This document shows positions 9,196 through 18,072 of a DNA stretch of 64,000 bases, one piece after another (the stretch's first letter is position 1; each line of letters begins with the position of its first letter). The notes under the pieces are model-generated. The model searched no databases and was not told the origin of the DNA. It saw only the letters and a program-made list of their open reading frames with translations. The DNA is taken from positions 183,544-247,543 of the forward strand of contig DDKB01000018.1 in NCBI GenBank assembly GCA_002339675.1. The letters are read 5' to 3'. The position numbers were made by a program, and so were the translations under genes. This DNA is from Stutzerimonas stutzeri. GTDB lineage: Bacteria; Pseudomonadota; Gammaproteobacteria; Pseudomonadales; Pseudomonadaceae.

Positions 9196-10092
9196 TCAGG
9201 CACCCGGGACGAAGTGCCGCTGCGCGGTGCCGCGGGCGATCAGGCGGGACAGGTAATCGAGCTTTTGCGGGTCGCGGTCGACGAAGCGAAAGGTCAGCTG
9301 CAGCCATTCGCTGTCCGGCTTGGGCTCCAGCGCCGCAACGGCGTGCAGGTAGCCATTAAGCCGGGCCACTTCTCCGCCCTCCCCCTGCTCGAGATCAAGC
9401 ACGGCGCTTTCCAATACCTGCGGCAGCGATTCGCTCCGTTTGATGACCAGCAGGCCCTCCTTGAGGCTCAGCGCCTTGATCACGCAGGCCTGGGTGCCAG
9501 AGGCCAGGCGCAGCTGCCCCTGGCCGCGCCCTGCCGGGGCGGCGCCCGGCTTGACCGCAGGCGATTGAATGAGCGGCGCCGCGGCAGCCGGCGCCGCGGC
9601 CGCGGGCTTGACCACGTCGGCCTTGCCGCCCGTCAGCGCGGCCAGGGAGTCGTTGGCCATGCCGGTCACGACATTCTTCACCGGCGCGCTGGCGGCCAGG
9701 GCACCGAGCTTGCCGGCCCGCCCGAGAGCCTTGCGCACCTTGGTGGTCAGCTGCTCGTTGGAGAACGGCTTGCCGATGAAGTCGGATACGCCAGACTGGA
9801 TCGCCTGCACCACGTTTTCCTTGTCGCCCCGGCTGGTGACCATGATGAACGGCGTGGTTTTCAGCTTGTCCTGCGAGCGGCACCAGGTGAGCAGCTCCAG
9901 GCCGGACATTTCCGGCATCTCCCAGTCGCACAAGATAAGGTCGAACCGCTCGCGGTCGAGCAGTTGCTGGGCCTTGCGGCCGTTCACCGCATCCTCGACA
10001 TGGATCCCCGGAAAATGGCTGCGCAGGCCTTTCTTGATCAGATCCCGAATGAAAGGCGCGTCATCCACTACCAGCACACTGACCTTGCTCAT
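9196..10092 (-). CDS. Response regulator with C-terminal PilZ-like domain
   Basis: 298 residues. The N-terminal receiver domain (1-125) has the acidic pair DD at 9-10, the phospho-acceptor in LILCDWEMPEMSGLELL and the conserved KPF lysine. An Ala/Pro-rich linker (about 150-185) leads to a C-terminal domain of about 100 residues with a PilZ-like beta pattern (KALSLKEGLLVIKR), but I do not find the RxxxR c-di-GMP motif. The ATG at 10092 is chosen because AGGAG lies seven bases upstream; the open frame extends further but has no better start. A role in coupling phosphorelay to surface behaviour is inferred. No histidine kinase is adjacent. Confidence 0.8.
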   Translation of the reverse strand: MSKVSVLVVDDAPFIRDLIKKGLRSHFPGIHVEDAVNGRKAQQLLDRERFDLILCDWEMPEMSGLELLTWCRSQDKLKTTPFIMVTSRGDKENVVQAIQSGVSDFIGKPFSNEQLTTKVRKALGRAGKLGALAASAPVKNVVTGMANDSLAALTGGKADVVKPAAAAPAAAAPLIQSPAVKPGAAPAGRGQGQLRLASGTQACVIKALSLKEGLLVIKRSESLPQVLESAVLDLEQGEGGEVARLNGYLHAVAALEPKPDSEWLQLTFRFVDRDPQKLDYLSRLIARGTAQRHFVPGA

Positions 10093-10259
10093 CACTCGCT
10101 CCTGCTTGAATGGCCGCCAGCATAGCCGCAGCCGCCCGGCGACAAAAGCGCCATGGATCAAGCCGGCACCAGGAAGGAGATGCCGAGGCCGACGACGCCG
10201 GGACAAGCGCCCGGCCGCGCCGTCATACTGCAGGCCTCGTTCGCATTTCCGAGGCTGCC

Positions 10260-11054
10260 ATGATCCAGCACCTGCTTGTCGCCCACGACCTCAGCGCCGA
10301 AGCCGACCTGGCCCTGGCCCGCGCCGTCCAGCTGGCGCAGCAGACCGGCGCCCGCCTGAGCCTGCTGCACGTGCTGGACGAGGCGGCGGACGAAGCCGAG
10401 GAAGCCCGGGCGCATGCCCGGCTACTGGCCGCGCTCGGGCCGCAACGGGGCGACCCGGTGCAACCCTGGATCCGCCGGGGGCGTCCGGTCGAGGAGATCC
10501 TCACCCAGGCAGCGGGACTCGAGTGCGACCTCCTGGTCATGGGCCGCCACCACCGCCAGTCGCCGCAAGGCTTCCTCGGCACCACCCTGGAGCAGGTGCT
10601 GCAGCGCTGGTCTCCGCCCCTGCTGCTGGCCGCCGCTACTGTTGCGCCCTACAGCCGGGCAGTGGCCGCGCTGGATTATTCGGGTTGCGCCAGCCGGGCC
10701 CTGCAGGCGGCCTGGCAGCTGCTGCCGGCCGGCGCCGAACTTACCGCGCTGAGCATCCACGAAGTGCCCGAGATGCAGCAACCCGAGCCGGCGGAACTCG
10801 CCGCCCAGCAGGCGCTGCTCGACGAATTGCTGGCCGACCTGCGCGGGACCCTGACCAACAACGGCGCCCGGCTCGTCGCCAACCTGCGTCAGGGAGAGCG
10901 CAACCACTGCCTGGACGCCGCAATTGCCACGTTGGAGCCGCAGCTGCTGGCGCTCGGTAGCCACAGCCGCGGCGAGATCAGTGCTGCGCTGCTGGGCAGC
11001 CTGACGCAGCAGTACCTCGATCAGCCGCCCTGCGATGTTCTGATTTCGCGCTAA
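10260..11054 (+). CDS. Universal stress protein with two tandem UspA domains
   Basis: 264 residues made of two UspA-type Rossmann-like domains (about 1-125 and 130-264). Each half shows the first-strand/helix pattern and a late glycine-rich nucleotide-loop region (LLVMGRHHR and LLALGSHSRGE). The ATG at 10260 is the start that begins directly with the first beta strand (MIQHLLVAHDLS). USP proteins bind ATP or AMP and support survival under stress; the specific role here is unknown. Confidence 0.88.
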   Translation: MIQHLLVAHDLSAEADLALARAVQLAQQTGARLSLLHVLDEAADEAEEARAHARLLAALGPQRGDPVQPWIRRGRPVEEILTQAAGLECDLLVMGRHHRQSPQGFLGTTLEQVLQRWSPPLLLAAATVAPYSRAVAALDYSGCASRALQAAWQLLPAGAELTALSIHEVPEMQQPEPAELAAQQALLDELLADLRGTLTNNGARLVANLRQGERNHCLDAAIATLEPQLLALGSHSRGEISAALLGSLTQQYLDQPPCDVLISR

Positions 11055-11491
11055 AAAAATTTCGCAACGCCCATCGAAAAACGCGGAACGCTCTGCCTCG
11101 GCCCTTTCCGCTTACGTCAAGCCAGCGCCGGATGGCCAGGCTGATGGCGTTCTGACTTGTTCGCTGAAAGCCGTAGTTGCGTCTGCCCAAAGCCCTGCTA
11201 GGTTTAGAGCTACACAACAATAATTAGAAGACGCACATGTCAGGTCGAGTCATTTCGCAGCCTCAGGCGCCTATCGACTTCCCAAGCCGCCGCGCGGCAA
11301 CAGCAGGCTTATCGAAACGGCCGCAGCTGGCTTATTCCGCACTGCATACCCTGCCCCATCTTCCCGGCATCCGGCGCCCGCACCAGCGTGAGCGCCTGGC
11401 GCCCGAGCCCCCGTTTTCCACCGGACCGTCGAGTCGTGGCAGCCCGCAAAGGTCGTGCTGCAAGCGGTCAACCCCTGCAAGGAGATAGGCG
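11055..11491. other. 437-bp intergenic leader before the ABC importer operon
   Basis: Nothing here is convincingly coding. A short frame at 11237-11488 is rich in Arg and Pro and has only a weak AGAAG before its ATG. An AT-rich patch (about 11205-11232) is a candidate promoter or leader start. A good Shine-Dalgarno (AAGGAGA, about 11478-11484) precedes the binding-protein gene. I looked for a -24/-12 sigma-54 promoter and did not find a well-spaced one. Confidence 0.45.
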
Positions 11492-12703
11492 ATGATGAAG
11501 CTTCTGGCAATTGCAACGGCAACCCTCAGCGCGGCCGCGGCGCTACCCGCGACGGCGGCCGACATATCCGATGGAAAGGTGAAGATCGGCATTCTCAACG
11601 ACCAGTCCGGCGTCTATGCCGATTTCGGCGGCAAGTGGTCAGTCGAAGCCGCGAAAATGGCCGCCGAAGACTTTGGCGGCAAGGTGCAGGGCGCGCCGAT
11701 CGAAATCGTCAACGCCGACCATCAGAACAAACCGGACATTGCGGCGAACATCGCACGCAAGTGGTACGACCGGGAGGAGGTCGACGCCATCATGGAGCTG
11801 ACCACCTCGTCCGTAGCACTGGCCGTGCAGGGCATCTCCAAGGACAAGAAAAAGATCGACCTGGTGACCGGTGCGGCCACCGCCGAGCTGACCGGCAAGC
11901 AGTGCTCGCCCTACGGTTTCCACTGGGCCTACGACACCCACGCCCTGGCAGTGGGCACCGGCGGTGCGCTGGTGTCCCAGGGCGGCAAGAGCTGGTATTT
12001 CCTCACCGCCGACTACGCTTTCGGCTATTCGCTGGAGGAGCAGACCAGCGAGTACGTGAAAGCCAACGGCGGTGAGGTCAAGGGCTCGGTGCGCCATCCG
12101 CTGTCGACCAACGACTTTTCCTCGTTCCTGCTGCAGGCGCAGTCCTCCGGCGCGCAGGTGATCGGCCTGGCCAACGCCGGCTTGGACACCGCCAACGCGA
12201 TCAAGCAGGCCGCCGAATTCGGCATCGTTGCCAGCGGCCAGCGCCTCGCAGCCCTGCTGTTCACCCTGTCCGAAGTCCATGGTCTCGGCCTGCAGGCCGC
12301 CCAGGGCCTGACCCTGACGGAAAGCTACTACTGGGACCGCGATGACAAGTCGCGCGAATTCGCCAAGCGCTTCTACGAGCGCACCGGGCGGATGCCGAAC
12401 ATGGTCCAGGCCGGCACTTATTCCGGCGTGCTGCAGTACCTGAAGGCGATCGACAAGGTGGGCACCGACGAAACCGAGGCCGTCGCCAAGGCCATGCACG
12501 AGATGCCGGTCGACGACATGTTCGCGCGCAATGCCAAGGTCGGCGCCAACGGCCGGCTGATCAGCGACGTCTACCTGATGGAGGTGAAGAAGCCGGAGGA
12601 GAGCAAGCAGCCCTGGGACTACTACAAGGTCCTGGCCACGGTGCCTGGCGACGAGGCCTACATCAAGCCGGCCGAAAGCGGCTGCGACCTGGTGAAGCAA
12701 TAA
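11492..12703 (+). CDS. Branched-chain-type ABC transporter substrate-binding protein
   Basis: 403 residues, with a signal peptide ending near ATAA at 22-23 and a type I periplasmic-binding fold of the LivK/UrtA family (IGILNDQSGVYADFGG near the mature N-terminus). The start has a strong ribosome-binding site; an ATG one codon downstream is an alternative. It is the first gene of a K-G-F-H-M operon. Members of this family bind branched-chain amino acids, amides, urea or aromatic acids. I cannot assign the ligand from sequence. Confidence 0.9.
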   Translation: MMKLLAIATATLSAAAALPATAADISDGKVKIGILNDQSGVYADFGGKWSVEAAKMAAEDFGGKVQGAPIEIVNADHQNKPDIAANIARKWYDREEVDAIMELTTSSVALAVQGISKDKKKIDLVTGAATAELTGKQCSPYGFHWAYDTHALAVGTGGALVSQGGKSWYFLTADYAFGYSLEEQTSEYVKANGGEVKGSVRHPLSTNDFSSFLLQAQSSGAQVIGLANAGLDTANAIKQAAEFGIVASGQRLAALLFTLSEVHGLGLQAAQGLTLTESYYWDRDDKSREFAKRFYERTGRMPNMVQAGTYSGVLQYLKAIDKVGTDETEAVAKAMHEMPVDDMFARNAKVGANGRLISDVYLMEVKKPEESKQPWDYYKVLATVPGDEAYIKPAESGCDLVKQ

Positions 12704-12705
12704 GC

Positions 12706-13518
12706 ATGGCCGCCCTGGCCTCCCCCGCGGCCGGGCGCGCCCCGGCCGCCTCGACGGCGGGCGAGCCGCACCCGGTCGTCCTCTCGGCGCGCGGTTTGCG
12801 CCGGGAGTTCGGCGGTTTCGTCGCGGTCAACGATGTCGACCTGGACGTGCAACATGCGCGCGTCCACGCCTTGATCGGCCCCAACGGGGCGGGCAAGACC
12901 ACGGTATTCAACCTGCTGACCAAGTTCCTGCAACCCACCAGCGGCCGCATCACCCTGCTCGGCCAGGACATTACCCGCACCGATCCGGCGAAGGTCGCAC
13001 GCATGGGTCTGGTGCGCTCGTTCCAGATATCGGCGGTGTTCCCGCACCTCACGGTGCTGCAGAACGTGCGCGTGGCGCTGCAGCGGCCCGGCGGACTGGC
13101 TACGCAGTTCTGGCTGCCGCTCGGCACGCTGGACCGGCTCAACGACCGGGCCATGGCGCTGATCGAGTCGGTCGGCCTGCAGGACGCCTGCAACAGTCCG
13201 GCCGCCGATCTCTCTTATGGCCGCAAGCGCGTATTGGAGCTGGCTACCACGCTGGCGCTCGAACCCAAGGTGCTACTCCTCGACGAGCCGATGGCCGGCA
13301 TGGGCCACGAAGATGTGCATACCGTGTCCGACATCATCCGGGAGGTGGCGCGCACGCGCGCGGTGCTGATGGTCGAGCACAACCTCAAGGTCGTGTCGGA
13401 GCTCTGTCACCAGGTGACCGTGCTGCAACGCGGCGAAATTCTCACCTCGGGCGATTACGCGAGCGTGAGCCAGGATCCGCGCGTGCGGGAAGCCTATATG
13501 GGGACCGAAGATGACTGA
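12706..13518 (+). CDS. ABC transporter ATP-binding protein, LivG type
   Basis: 270 residues, starting two bases after the binding-protein stop. Walker A GPNGAGKT lies at about 59-66 and Walker B is VLLLDEPMAGM. The signature is LSYGR rather than LSGGQ, the variant usual for LivG/UrtD proteins. The first 25 residues are Ala/Pro-rich and precede the conserved domain. It should pair with the following LivF-type ATPase to drive import. It overlaps that gene by eight bases. Confidence 0.93.
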   Translation: MAALASPAAGRAPAASTAGEPHPVVLSARGLRREFGGFVAVNDVDLDVQHARVHALIGPNGAGKTTVFNLLTKFLQPTSGRITLLGQDITRTDPAKVARMGLVRSFQISAVFPHLTVLQNVRVALQRPGGLATQFWLPLGTLDRLNDRAMALIESVGLQDACNSPAADLSYGRKRVLELATTLALEPKVLLLDEPMAGMGHEDVHTVSDIIREVARTRAVLMVEHNLKVVSELCHQVTVLQRGEILTSGDYASVSQDPRVREAYMGTEDD

Positions 13519-14221
13519 CGCCTCGCCCTTGTTGAGCGTCCGTGCCCTAAACGCCTGGTACGGCGAGAGCCATGCCCTGCACGGCATCGACCTGGACGTA
13601 CACCAGGGCGAAACGGTGACCTTGCTCGGCCGCAACGGGGTAGGCAAAACCACCGCCCTGCGTTCGATCATGGGGATCATCCGCAAGCGCAGCGGGACCG
13701 TGCACTTCGACGGCCACGACATGCTGCGCATCCCGCTGCACCGCGCCGCCCACACCGGCATGGGCTTCGTGCCGGAGGAGCGCGGCATCTTCGCCACCCT
13801 GAGCGTGGACGAGAACCTCAACCTGCCGCCGATCATCGCCAAGGGCGGCATGACCGCCGACGAGATCTACACCTTGTTCCCCAACCTCAAGGAGCGGCGC
13901 AACAGCCCCGGCACCAAGCTGTCCGGCGGTGAGCAACAGATGCTGGCGATCGCGCGCATCCTGCGCACCGGCACCAAGCTGCTGCTGCTCGACGAGCCCA
14001 CCGAAGGCCTGGCGCCGGTGATCGTCCAGCGCATCGGCGACGTGCTGCTGGAACTCAAGCAACGTGGCATGACCATCCTGCTGGTCGAGCAGAACTTCCG
14101 CTTCGCCAGCAAGGTCGCCGACCGCTTCTACCTGGTCGACGACGGACGCATCGTCGATAACTTTCACGTCAGCGAACTGCCCGAGCGCATGGCGCTGCTC
14201 AACGAAACCCTGGGGGTCTGA
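13511..14221 (+). CDS. ABC transporter ATP-binding protein, LivF type
   Basis: 236 residues with Walker A GRNGVGKT, signature LSGGEQQMLAIARIL and Walker B LLLLDEPTEGL. The gene overlaps the LivG-type gene by eight bases and its stop shares a base with the ATG of the permease gene, so the cassette is translationally coupled. It is the second nucleotide-binding subunit of the heterodimeric pump. Confidence 0.93.
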   Translation: MTDASPLLSVRALNAWYGESHALHGIDLDVHQGETVTLLGRNGVGKTTALRSIMGIIRKRSGTVHFDGHDMLRIPLHRAAHTGMGFVPEERGIFATLSVDENLNLPPIIAKGGMTADEIYTLFPNLKERRNSPGTKLSGGEQQMLAIARILRTGTKLLLLDEPTEGLAPVIVQRIGDVLLELKQRGMTILLVEQNFRFASKVADRFYLVDDGRIVDNFHVSELPERMALLNETLGV

Positions 14222-15108
14222 TGACGGCGATCTTTGGTGTACCCATCCAGGCGTTTCTCGGCCAATTGCTGATCGGCCTGATCAACGGGTCCTTCTACGC
14301 CATGCTCAGCTTGGGCCTGGCGATCATTTTCGGCCTCCTGAAGGTGATCAACTTCGCCCATGGTGCGCAGTACATGATGGGTGCCTTCGCCGGCTACCTG
14401 CTGCTGGCGGTGCTGGGTATCGGCTACTGGCCGGCGCTGCTGCTTGCTCCGCTGATCGTCGGGCTGGCCGGGGCGCTGATCGAGCGGCTGGCGCTGTCGC
14501 GCCTGTACGACCTGGACCACCTCTACGGGCTGCTCTTCACCTTTGGCCTGGCGCTCGCCCTGGAAGGCGCCTTCCGCTATTACTACGGCTCATCCGGGCA
14601 GCCCTATGCGGTGCCAGAGCTGCTCTCGGGTGGCTACAACCTCGGCTTCATGTTCCTGCCCAAATACCGCGCCTGGGTAGTGGTGGCCTCGATGTTGATC
14701 TGCCTCGGCACCTGGCTGCTGATCGAGCGGACCAAGCTCGGTTCCTACCTGCGCGCCGCCACCGAGAACCCCACCCTGGTGCGTACCTTCGGCATCAACG
14801 TGCCGCTGCTGCTGACCTTTACCTATGGACTCGGTGCCGGGCTGGCCGGACTGGCCGGCATCCTTGCCGCGCCCATCTATCAGGTCAGCCCGCTGATGGG
14901 CTCGAACCTGATCATCGTGGTGTTCGCCGTGGTGGTGGTTGGCGGCATGGGCTCGATCCTCGGTGCGATCCTCACCGGCTACATGCTGGGTATCCTCGAA
15001 GGGCTGACCAAGGTGTTCTACCCCGAGGCTTCCAATATCGTGATCTTCGTGGTCATGGCGATCGTGCTGCTCGTGCGTCCCGCGGGCCTGATGGGAAAGG
15101 ATGTCTGA
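14221..15108 (+). CDS. Branched-chain-type ABC transporter permease, LivH type
   Basis: 295 residues, about eight hydrophobic helices. Typical LivH sequences are visible: LINGSFYAMLSLGLAIIFGLLKVINFAHG near the N-terminus and GMGSILGAILTGYMLGILEGL near the C-terminus. It forms the inner-membrane channel together with the LivM-type subunit. Confidence 0.93.
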   Translation: MTAIFGVPIQAFLGQLLIGLINGSFYAMLSLGLAIIFGLLKVINFAHGAQYMMGAFAGYLLLAVLGIGYWPALLLAPLIVGLAGALIERLALSRLYDLDHLYGLLFTFGLALALEGAFRYYYGSSGQPYAVPELLSGGYNLGFMFLPKYRAWVVVASMLICLGTWLLIERTKLGSYLRAATENPTLVRTFGINVPLLLTFTYGLGAGLAGLAGILAAPIYQVSPLMGSNLIIVVFAVVVVGGMGSILGAILTGYMLGILEGLTKVFYPEASNIVIFVVMAIVLLVRPAGLMGKDV

Positions 15109-15109
15109 C

Positions 15110-16093
15110 ATGCAGCAAGCCACCGCAACCGTCACCGCCAAGCCCGGACGCTGGAATGCCGAGACGCTGCTGATCCTGTTCGGCATCGCCTTGCTGGTTC
15201 TGGCGCCGCTGTACTTCTACCCCGTGTTCCTGATGAAAGTGATGTGCTTCGCGCTGTTCGCCTGCGCCTTCAACCTGCTGCTGGGCTATACCGGCATCCT
15301 CTCCTTTGGGCACGCGGCCTTTTTCGGCGGCGCGGCCTATTTCACTGCCCATGCGGTGAAGGTCTGGGGACTGACGCCGGAGCTCGGCGTACTGGTGGGC
15401 ATGGCCGGGGCTGCGCTGCTCGGGCTGGTGATCGGCTTTTTGGCAATCCGCCGCCAAGGCATCTACTCGACGATGATCACCCTGGCGCTGTCGCAGATGT
15501 TCTTTTTCTTCTGCCTGCAGGCGCCCTTCACCCATGGCGAGGATGGCATCCAGGGCGTGCCGCGCGGGCACCTGTTCGGTCTGATCGACCTGAAAGAGCC
15601 GCTGCACATGTACTTCTTCGTCCTCGCCGTGTTCCTGCTGGGCATGCTGGCGATCTGGCGGATCGTCAACTCGCCGTTCGGGATGATCCTCAAGTCCATC
15701 CGCGAAAATGAGAGTCGGGCGATCTCCCTCGGCTACTCGGTGACCCGCTACAAACTCGGCGCCTTCGTCATGTCCGCCGCCCTGGCCGGCCTTGCCGGCG
15801 GGCTCAAGGCGCTGGTGTTCCAGTTCGCCACGCTGACCGACGTCAGCTGGCAGATGTCCGGCGAGGTGGTGCTGATGACGCTGCTCGGCGGCATCGGCAC
15901 CCTGGTCGGCCCGGTCTTCGGCGCTGCCCTGGTCACCAGCCTCGGCAACTACTTCGCCACCTCGGAACTGCCGGTGACGCTGCTCACCGGGATCATCTTC
16001 ATGGTCTGCGTGCTGATCTTCCGCCGCGGCCTGATCGGCGAACTCTACGCCTCGCGCCTGGGCCGGCGCCTGCGGGGCGTAAGGGACGCCTGA
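15110..16093 (+). CDS. Branched-chain-type ABC transporter permease, LivM type
   Basis: 327 residues with about nine membrane helices and the LivM signature (FNLLLGYTGILSFGHAAFFGGAAY). The ATG at 15110 is preferred because AAAGGA ends eight bases upstream. An in-frame ATG at 15101, overlapping the livH-type gene, lacks a spaced ribosome-binding site. It is the last gene of the operon and converges with the ParA gene one base away. Confidence 0.9.
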   Translation: MQQATATVTAKPGRWNAETLLILFGIALLVLAPLYFYPVFLMKVMCFALFACAFNLLLGYTGILSFGHAAFFGGAAYFTAHAVKVWGLTPELGVLVGMAGAALLGLVIGFLAIRRQGIYSTMITLALSQMFFFFCLQAPFTHGEDGIQGVPRGHLFGLIDLKEPLHMYFFVLAVFLLGMLAIWRIVNSPFGMILKSIRENESRAISLGYSVTRYKLGAFVMSAALAGLAGGLKALVFQFATLTDVSWQMSGEVVLMTLLGGIGTLVGPVFGAALVTSLGNYFATSELPVTLLTGIIFMVCVLIFRRGLIGELYASRLGRRLRGVRDA

Positions 16094-16094
16094 T

Positions 16095-16862
16095 TCAACG
16101 GTCCAGGTAGCTGTGCAACTCGACGAACTGCTGGGTCAGCTTGTGCCGCGGATCGAGATGGATCAGCGGCACGCAGGCTTCATGGGACTCGCGCATCCTC
16201 ACCGAGCTCATGAGGTGCACAGGCAGCACCGGCAAGCCTTCGGCGAGCAGTTCGCTGACCATCTGCTGCGGCAGTGCTGCGCGCGGCTGGTACTGGTTGA
16301 CGACGATACCTTCGACCCGCAGCCCCTCGTTGTGGTCCTCCTGCAGGTCGCCGATCTCGTCGAGCAGGCTATACAGCGCCTGTCGGGAAAAGCTGTCGCA
16401 GTCGAAGGGAATCAGACAGCGGTCCGCGGCGATCAGCGCCGAGACGGTATAGAAATTCAATGCAGGCGGCGTATCCAGATAGATGCGCTCGTAGTCTTCG
16501 GACAGGCTGTCCAGCAGTTTTCGCAGCTTGTTGATCTTGTGCTTCGCCTCGAGTTTGGGCTGCAGGTCGGCCAACTCTGCCGTGGCGGTGATCAGGTGCA
16601 GGTTGTCGAACGGTGTTTCATGGATCGGTGGCCGCGCCTTCTTGCCCGCTGCACCGCCGGCCAGCACCTGCTTGAAGTAATCGGCCATGCCGGTCGGCAG
16701 GGCGTCGCCGGTCAGGCCCGACAGGTAGTGGCTGGAATTGGCCTGTGCGTCGAGGTCGATCAGCAAGGTGCGATAGCCCTGCGCCGCGCTAACCGCAGCC
16801 AGGTTGCAGGCAATACTCGACTTGCCAACGCCGCCCTTCTGGTTGAACACCACCCTTCGCAT
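16095..16862 (-). CDS. Orphan ParA/MinD-like ATPase
   Basis: 255 residues. The deviant Walker A motif KGGVGKSS is at 9-16, Walker A' is LLIDLDAQANSS, and Walker B is in YLDTPPALNF. The start at 16862 is set by GAGGACAG six to seven bases upstream. No parB-like gene is beside it, so it is not a normal chromosome-partition pair. Orphan ParA proteins position cargo such as chemosensory arrays, plasmids or carboxysomes; the cargo here is unknown. Confidence 0.88.
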   Translation of the reverse strand: MRRVVFNQKGGVGKSSIACNLAAVSAAQGYRTLLIDLDAQANSSHYLSGLTGDALPTGMADYFKQVLAGGAAGKKARPPIHETPFDNLHLITATAELADLQPKLEAKHKINKLRKLLDSLSEDYERIYLDTPPALNFYTVSALIAADRCLIPFDCDSFSRQALYSLLDEIGDLQEDHNEGLRVEGIVVNQYQPRAALPQQMVSELLAEGLPVLPVHLMSSVRMRESHEACVPLIHLDPRHKLTQQFVELHSYLDR

Positions 16863-16992
16863 GACCTGTCCTCTCTTCGCGGTTTCCTCCGAGTCTATAC
16901 AACGCACATGGCATTCAGGCGACTTTCACGAAAAGCCGATCACCGCGGCGGCTTTGCTAACCTTGGCCAAAAACACCAAGAGGAAAAGGCCG

Positions 16993-18057
16993 ATGCCTGG
17001 GTTATTGATCGCATGGCTGTTCGCCATATTGAGCCTGCCGGCCTTCGCCCAACCGGCACCCGAGGTGCTGCGCGTCGGCATCACCGAGGTGCCGCCCTTC
17101 GTCATTCATGAACCAGATGGTCGCTGGAGTGGCATCAGCATCGACCTGTGGCAGGCGATCGCCGAGCGGGCCGGATATCGCTACGAACTAGAGCCCATGC
17201 CATTTGATCAATTGTTGCCCAGCCTGCAGGCGCATCAGCTGGACGTAGTGGTCGGCGCCCTGACCATGACGGCCGAGCGCGAAGCCCTTGTCGACTTCAC
17301 CCATCCGTTCTACCGAACAGGCCTGGCAATTGGCGTACCCCAAACACCGGAAGGCGACGGTTGGCGGGCGCTGGGTGCGCTGTTCTCCTGGCAGTTCGCC
17401 AGTCTGGTGCTCGGGTTGGGAGCGCTGCTGTTGATGGTCGGTGCGCTGCTGTGGTTGTTCGAACGTCGGCGCAACCGCGAGCAGTTCGGCGGCAGCTCGG
17501 TCGAGGGGCTGGGCAACAGCTTCTGGTGGGCGGCAGTGACGATGACCACCGTAGGCTACGGCGACAAGGCACCGGTAACCCTCGGCGGCCGGCTGATTGC
17601 CATCGTCTGGATGTTCGCCGCACTGATCATGGTCTCGACCTTTACCGCTGCGGTGACCAGCACCCTGACGGTCGGCCGTCTGAAGAGCGGCCTTCAGGGG
17701 CCGGATGACCTGCGCCGTGCCCATGTCGCCACCGTGCAGGGAACCGCCAGTGGCAGCTATTTGGAGGCGCACCGGGTACGAGCGACCGCCTACGCAGACC
17801 TAGGCGAGGCAATCGACGCTGTCCTCCGGGGTGATGCGCAGGCCGTGGTATACGACCAGCCGATCCTGCAATACCGCAACGGCGAGCGGCAAGGCGACAC
17901 CCTGCGCCTGCTGCCGGGCACCTTCGACAACCAGTCCTATGCCTTCGCCGTCCAGGCCGGCAGCGCCTATCGGGAGCCGCTGAGCCAAGCCATTCTGGAG
18001 ATCACCAACAGCCGGCGCTGGCAGGACATGCAGGCACGCTACCTTGGAGACGAATGA
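16993..18057 (+). CDS. GluR0-like ionotropic receptor: binding-protein domain with K+-channel pore
   Basis: 354 residues. After a signal peptide (1-19), the first lobe of a SBP_bac_3/PBPe ligand-binding domain (25-118) is interrupted by a channel: helix M1 (about 133-156), pore loop with selectivity filter TVGYGD at 186-191, and helix M2 (about 198-225). The second lobe follows (235-354). This order, S1-M1-P-M2-S2, is that of prokaryotic glutamate receptors such as cyanobacterial GluR0, and the filter is intact for K+ selectivity. The start ATG has AAGAGGAAAAGG just upstream. The natural ligand cannot be read from sequence. The gene diverges from the ParA-like gene. Confidence 0.9.
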   Translation: MPGLLIAWLFAILSLPAFAQPAPEVLRVGITEVPPFVIHEPDGRWSGISIDLWQAIAERAGYRYELEPMPFDQLLPSLQAHQLDVVVGALTMTAEREALVDFTHPFYRTGLAIGVPQTPEGDGWRALGALFSWQFASLVLGLGALLLMVGALLWLFERRRNREQFGGSSVEGLGNSFWWAAVTMTTVGYGDKAPVTLGGRLIAIVWMFAALIMVSTFTAAVTSTLTVGRLKSGLQGPDDLRRAHVATVQGTASGSYLEAHRVRATAYADLGEAIDAVLRGDAQAVVYDQPILQYRNGERQGDTLRLLPGTFDNQSYAFAVQAGSAYREPLSQAILEITNSRRWQDMQARYLGDE

Positions 18058-18072
18058 CCGACGCCGCTGAGA

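Noticed and set aside
11237..11488. Small gene upstream of the ABC binding protein
   Set aside because: Arg/Pro-rich composition, weak ribosome-binding site and no signal peptide or motif; more likely leader sequence.
11055..11491. Sigma-54 promoter before the ABC operon
   Set aside because: TGGC-like elements occur but none has the GG-N10-GC spacing required.
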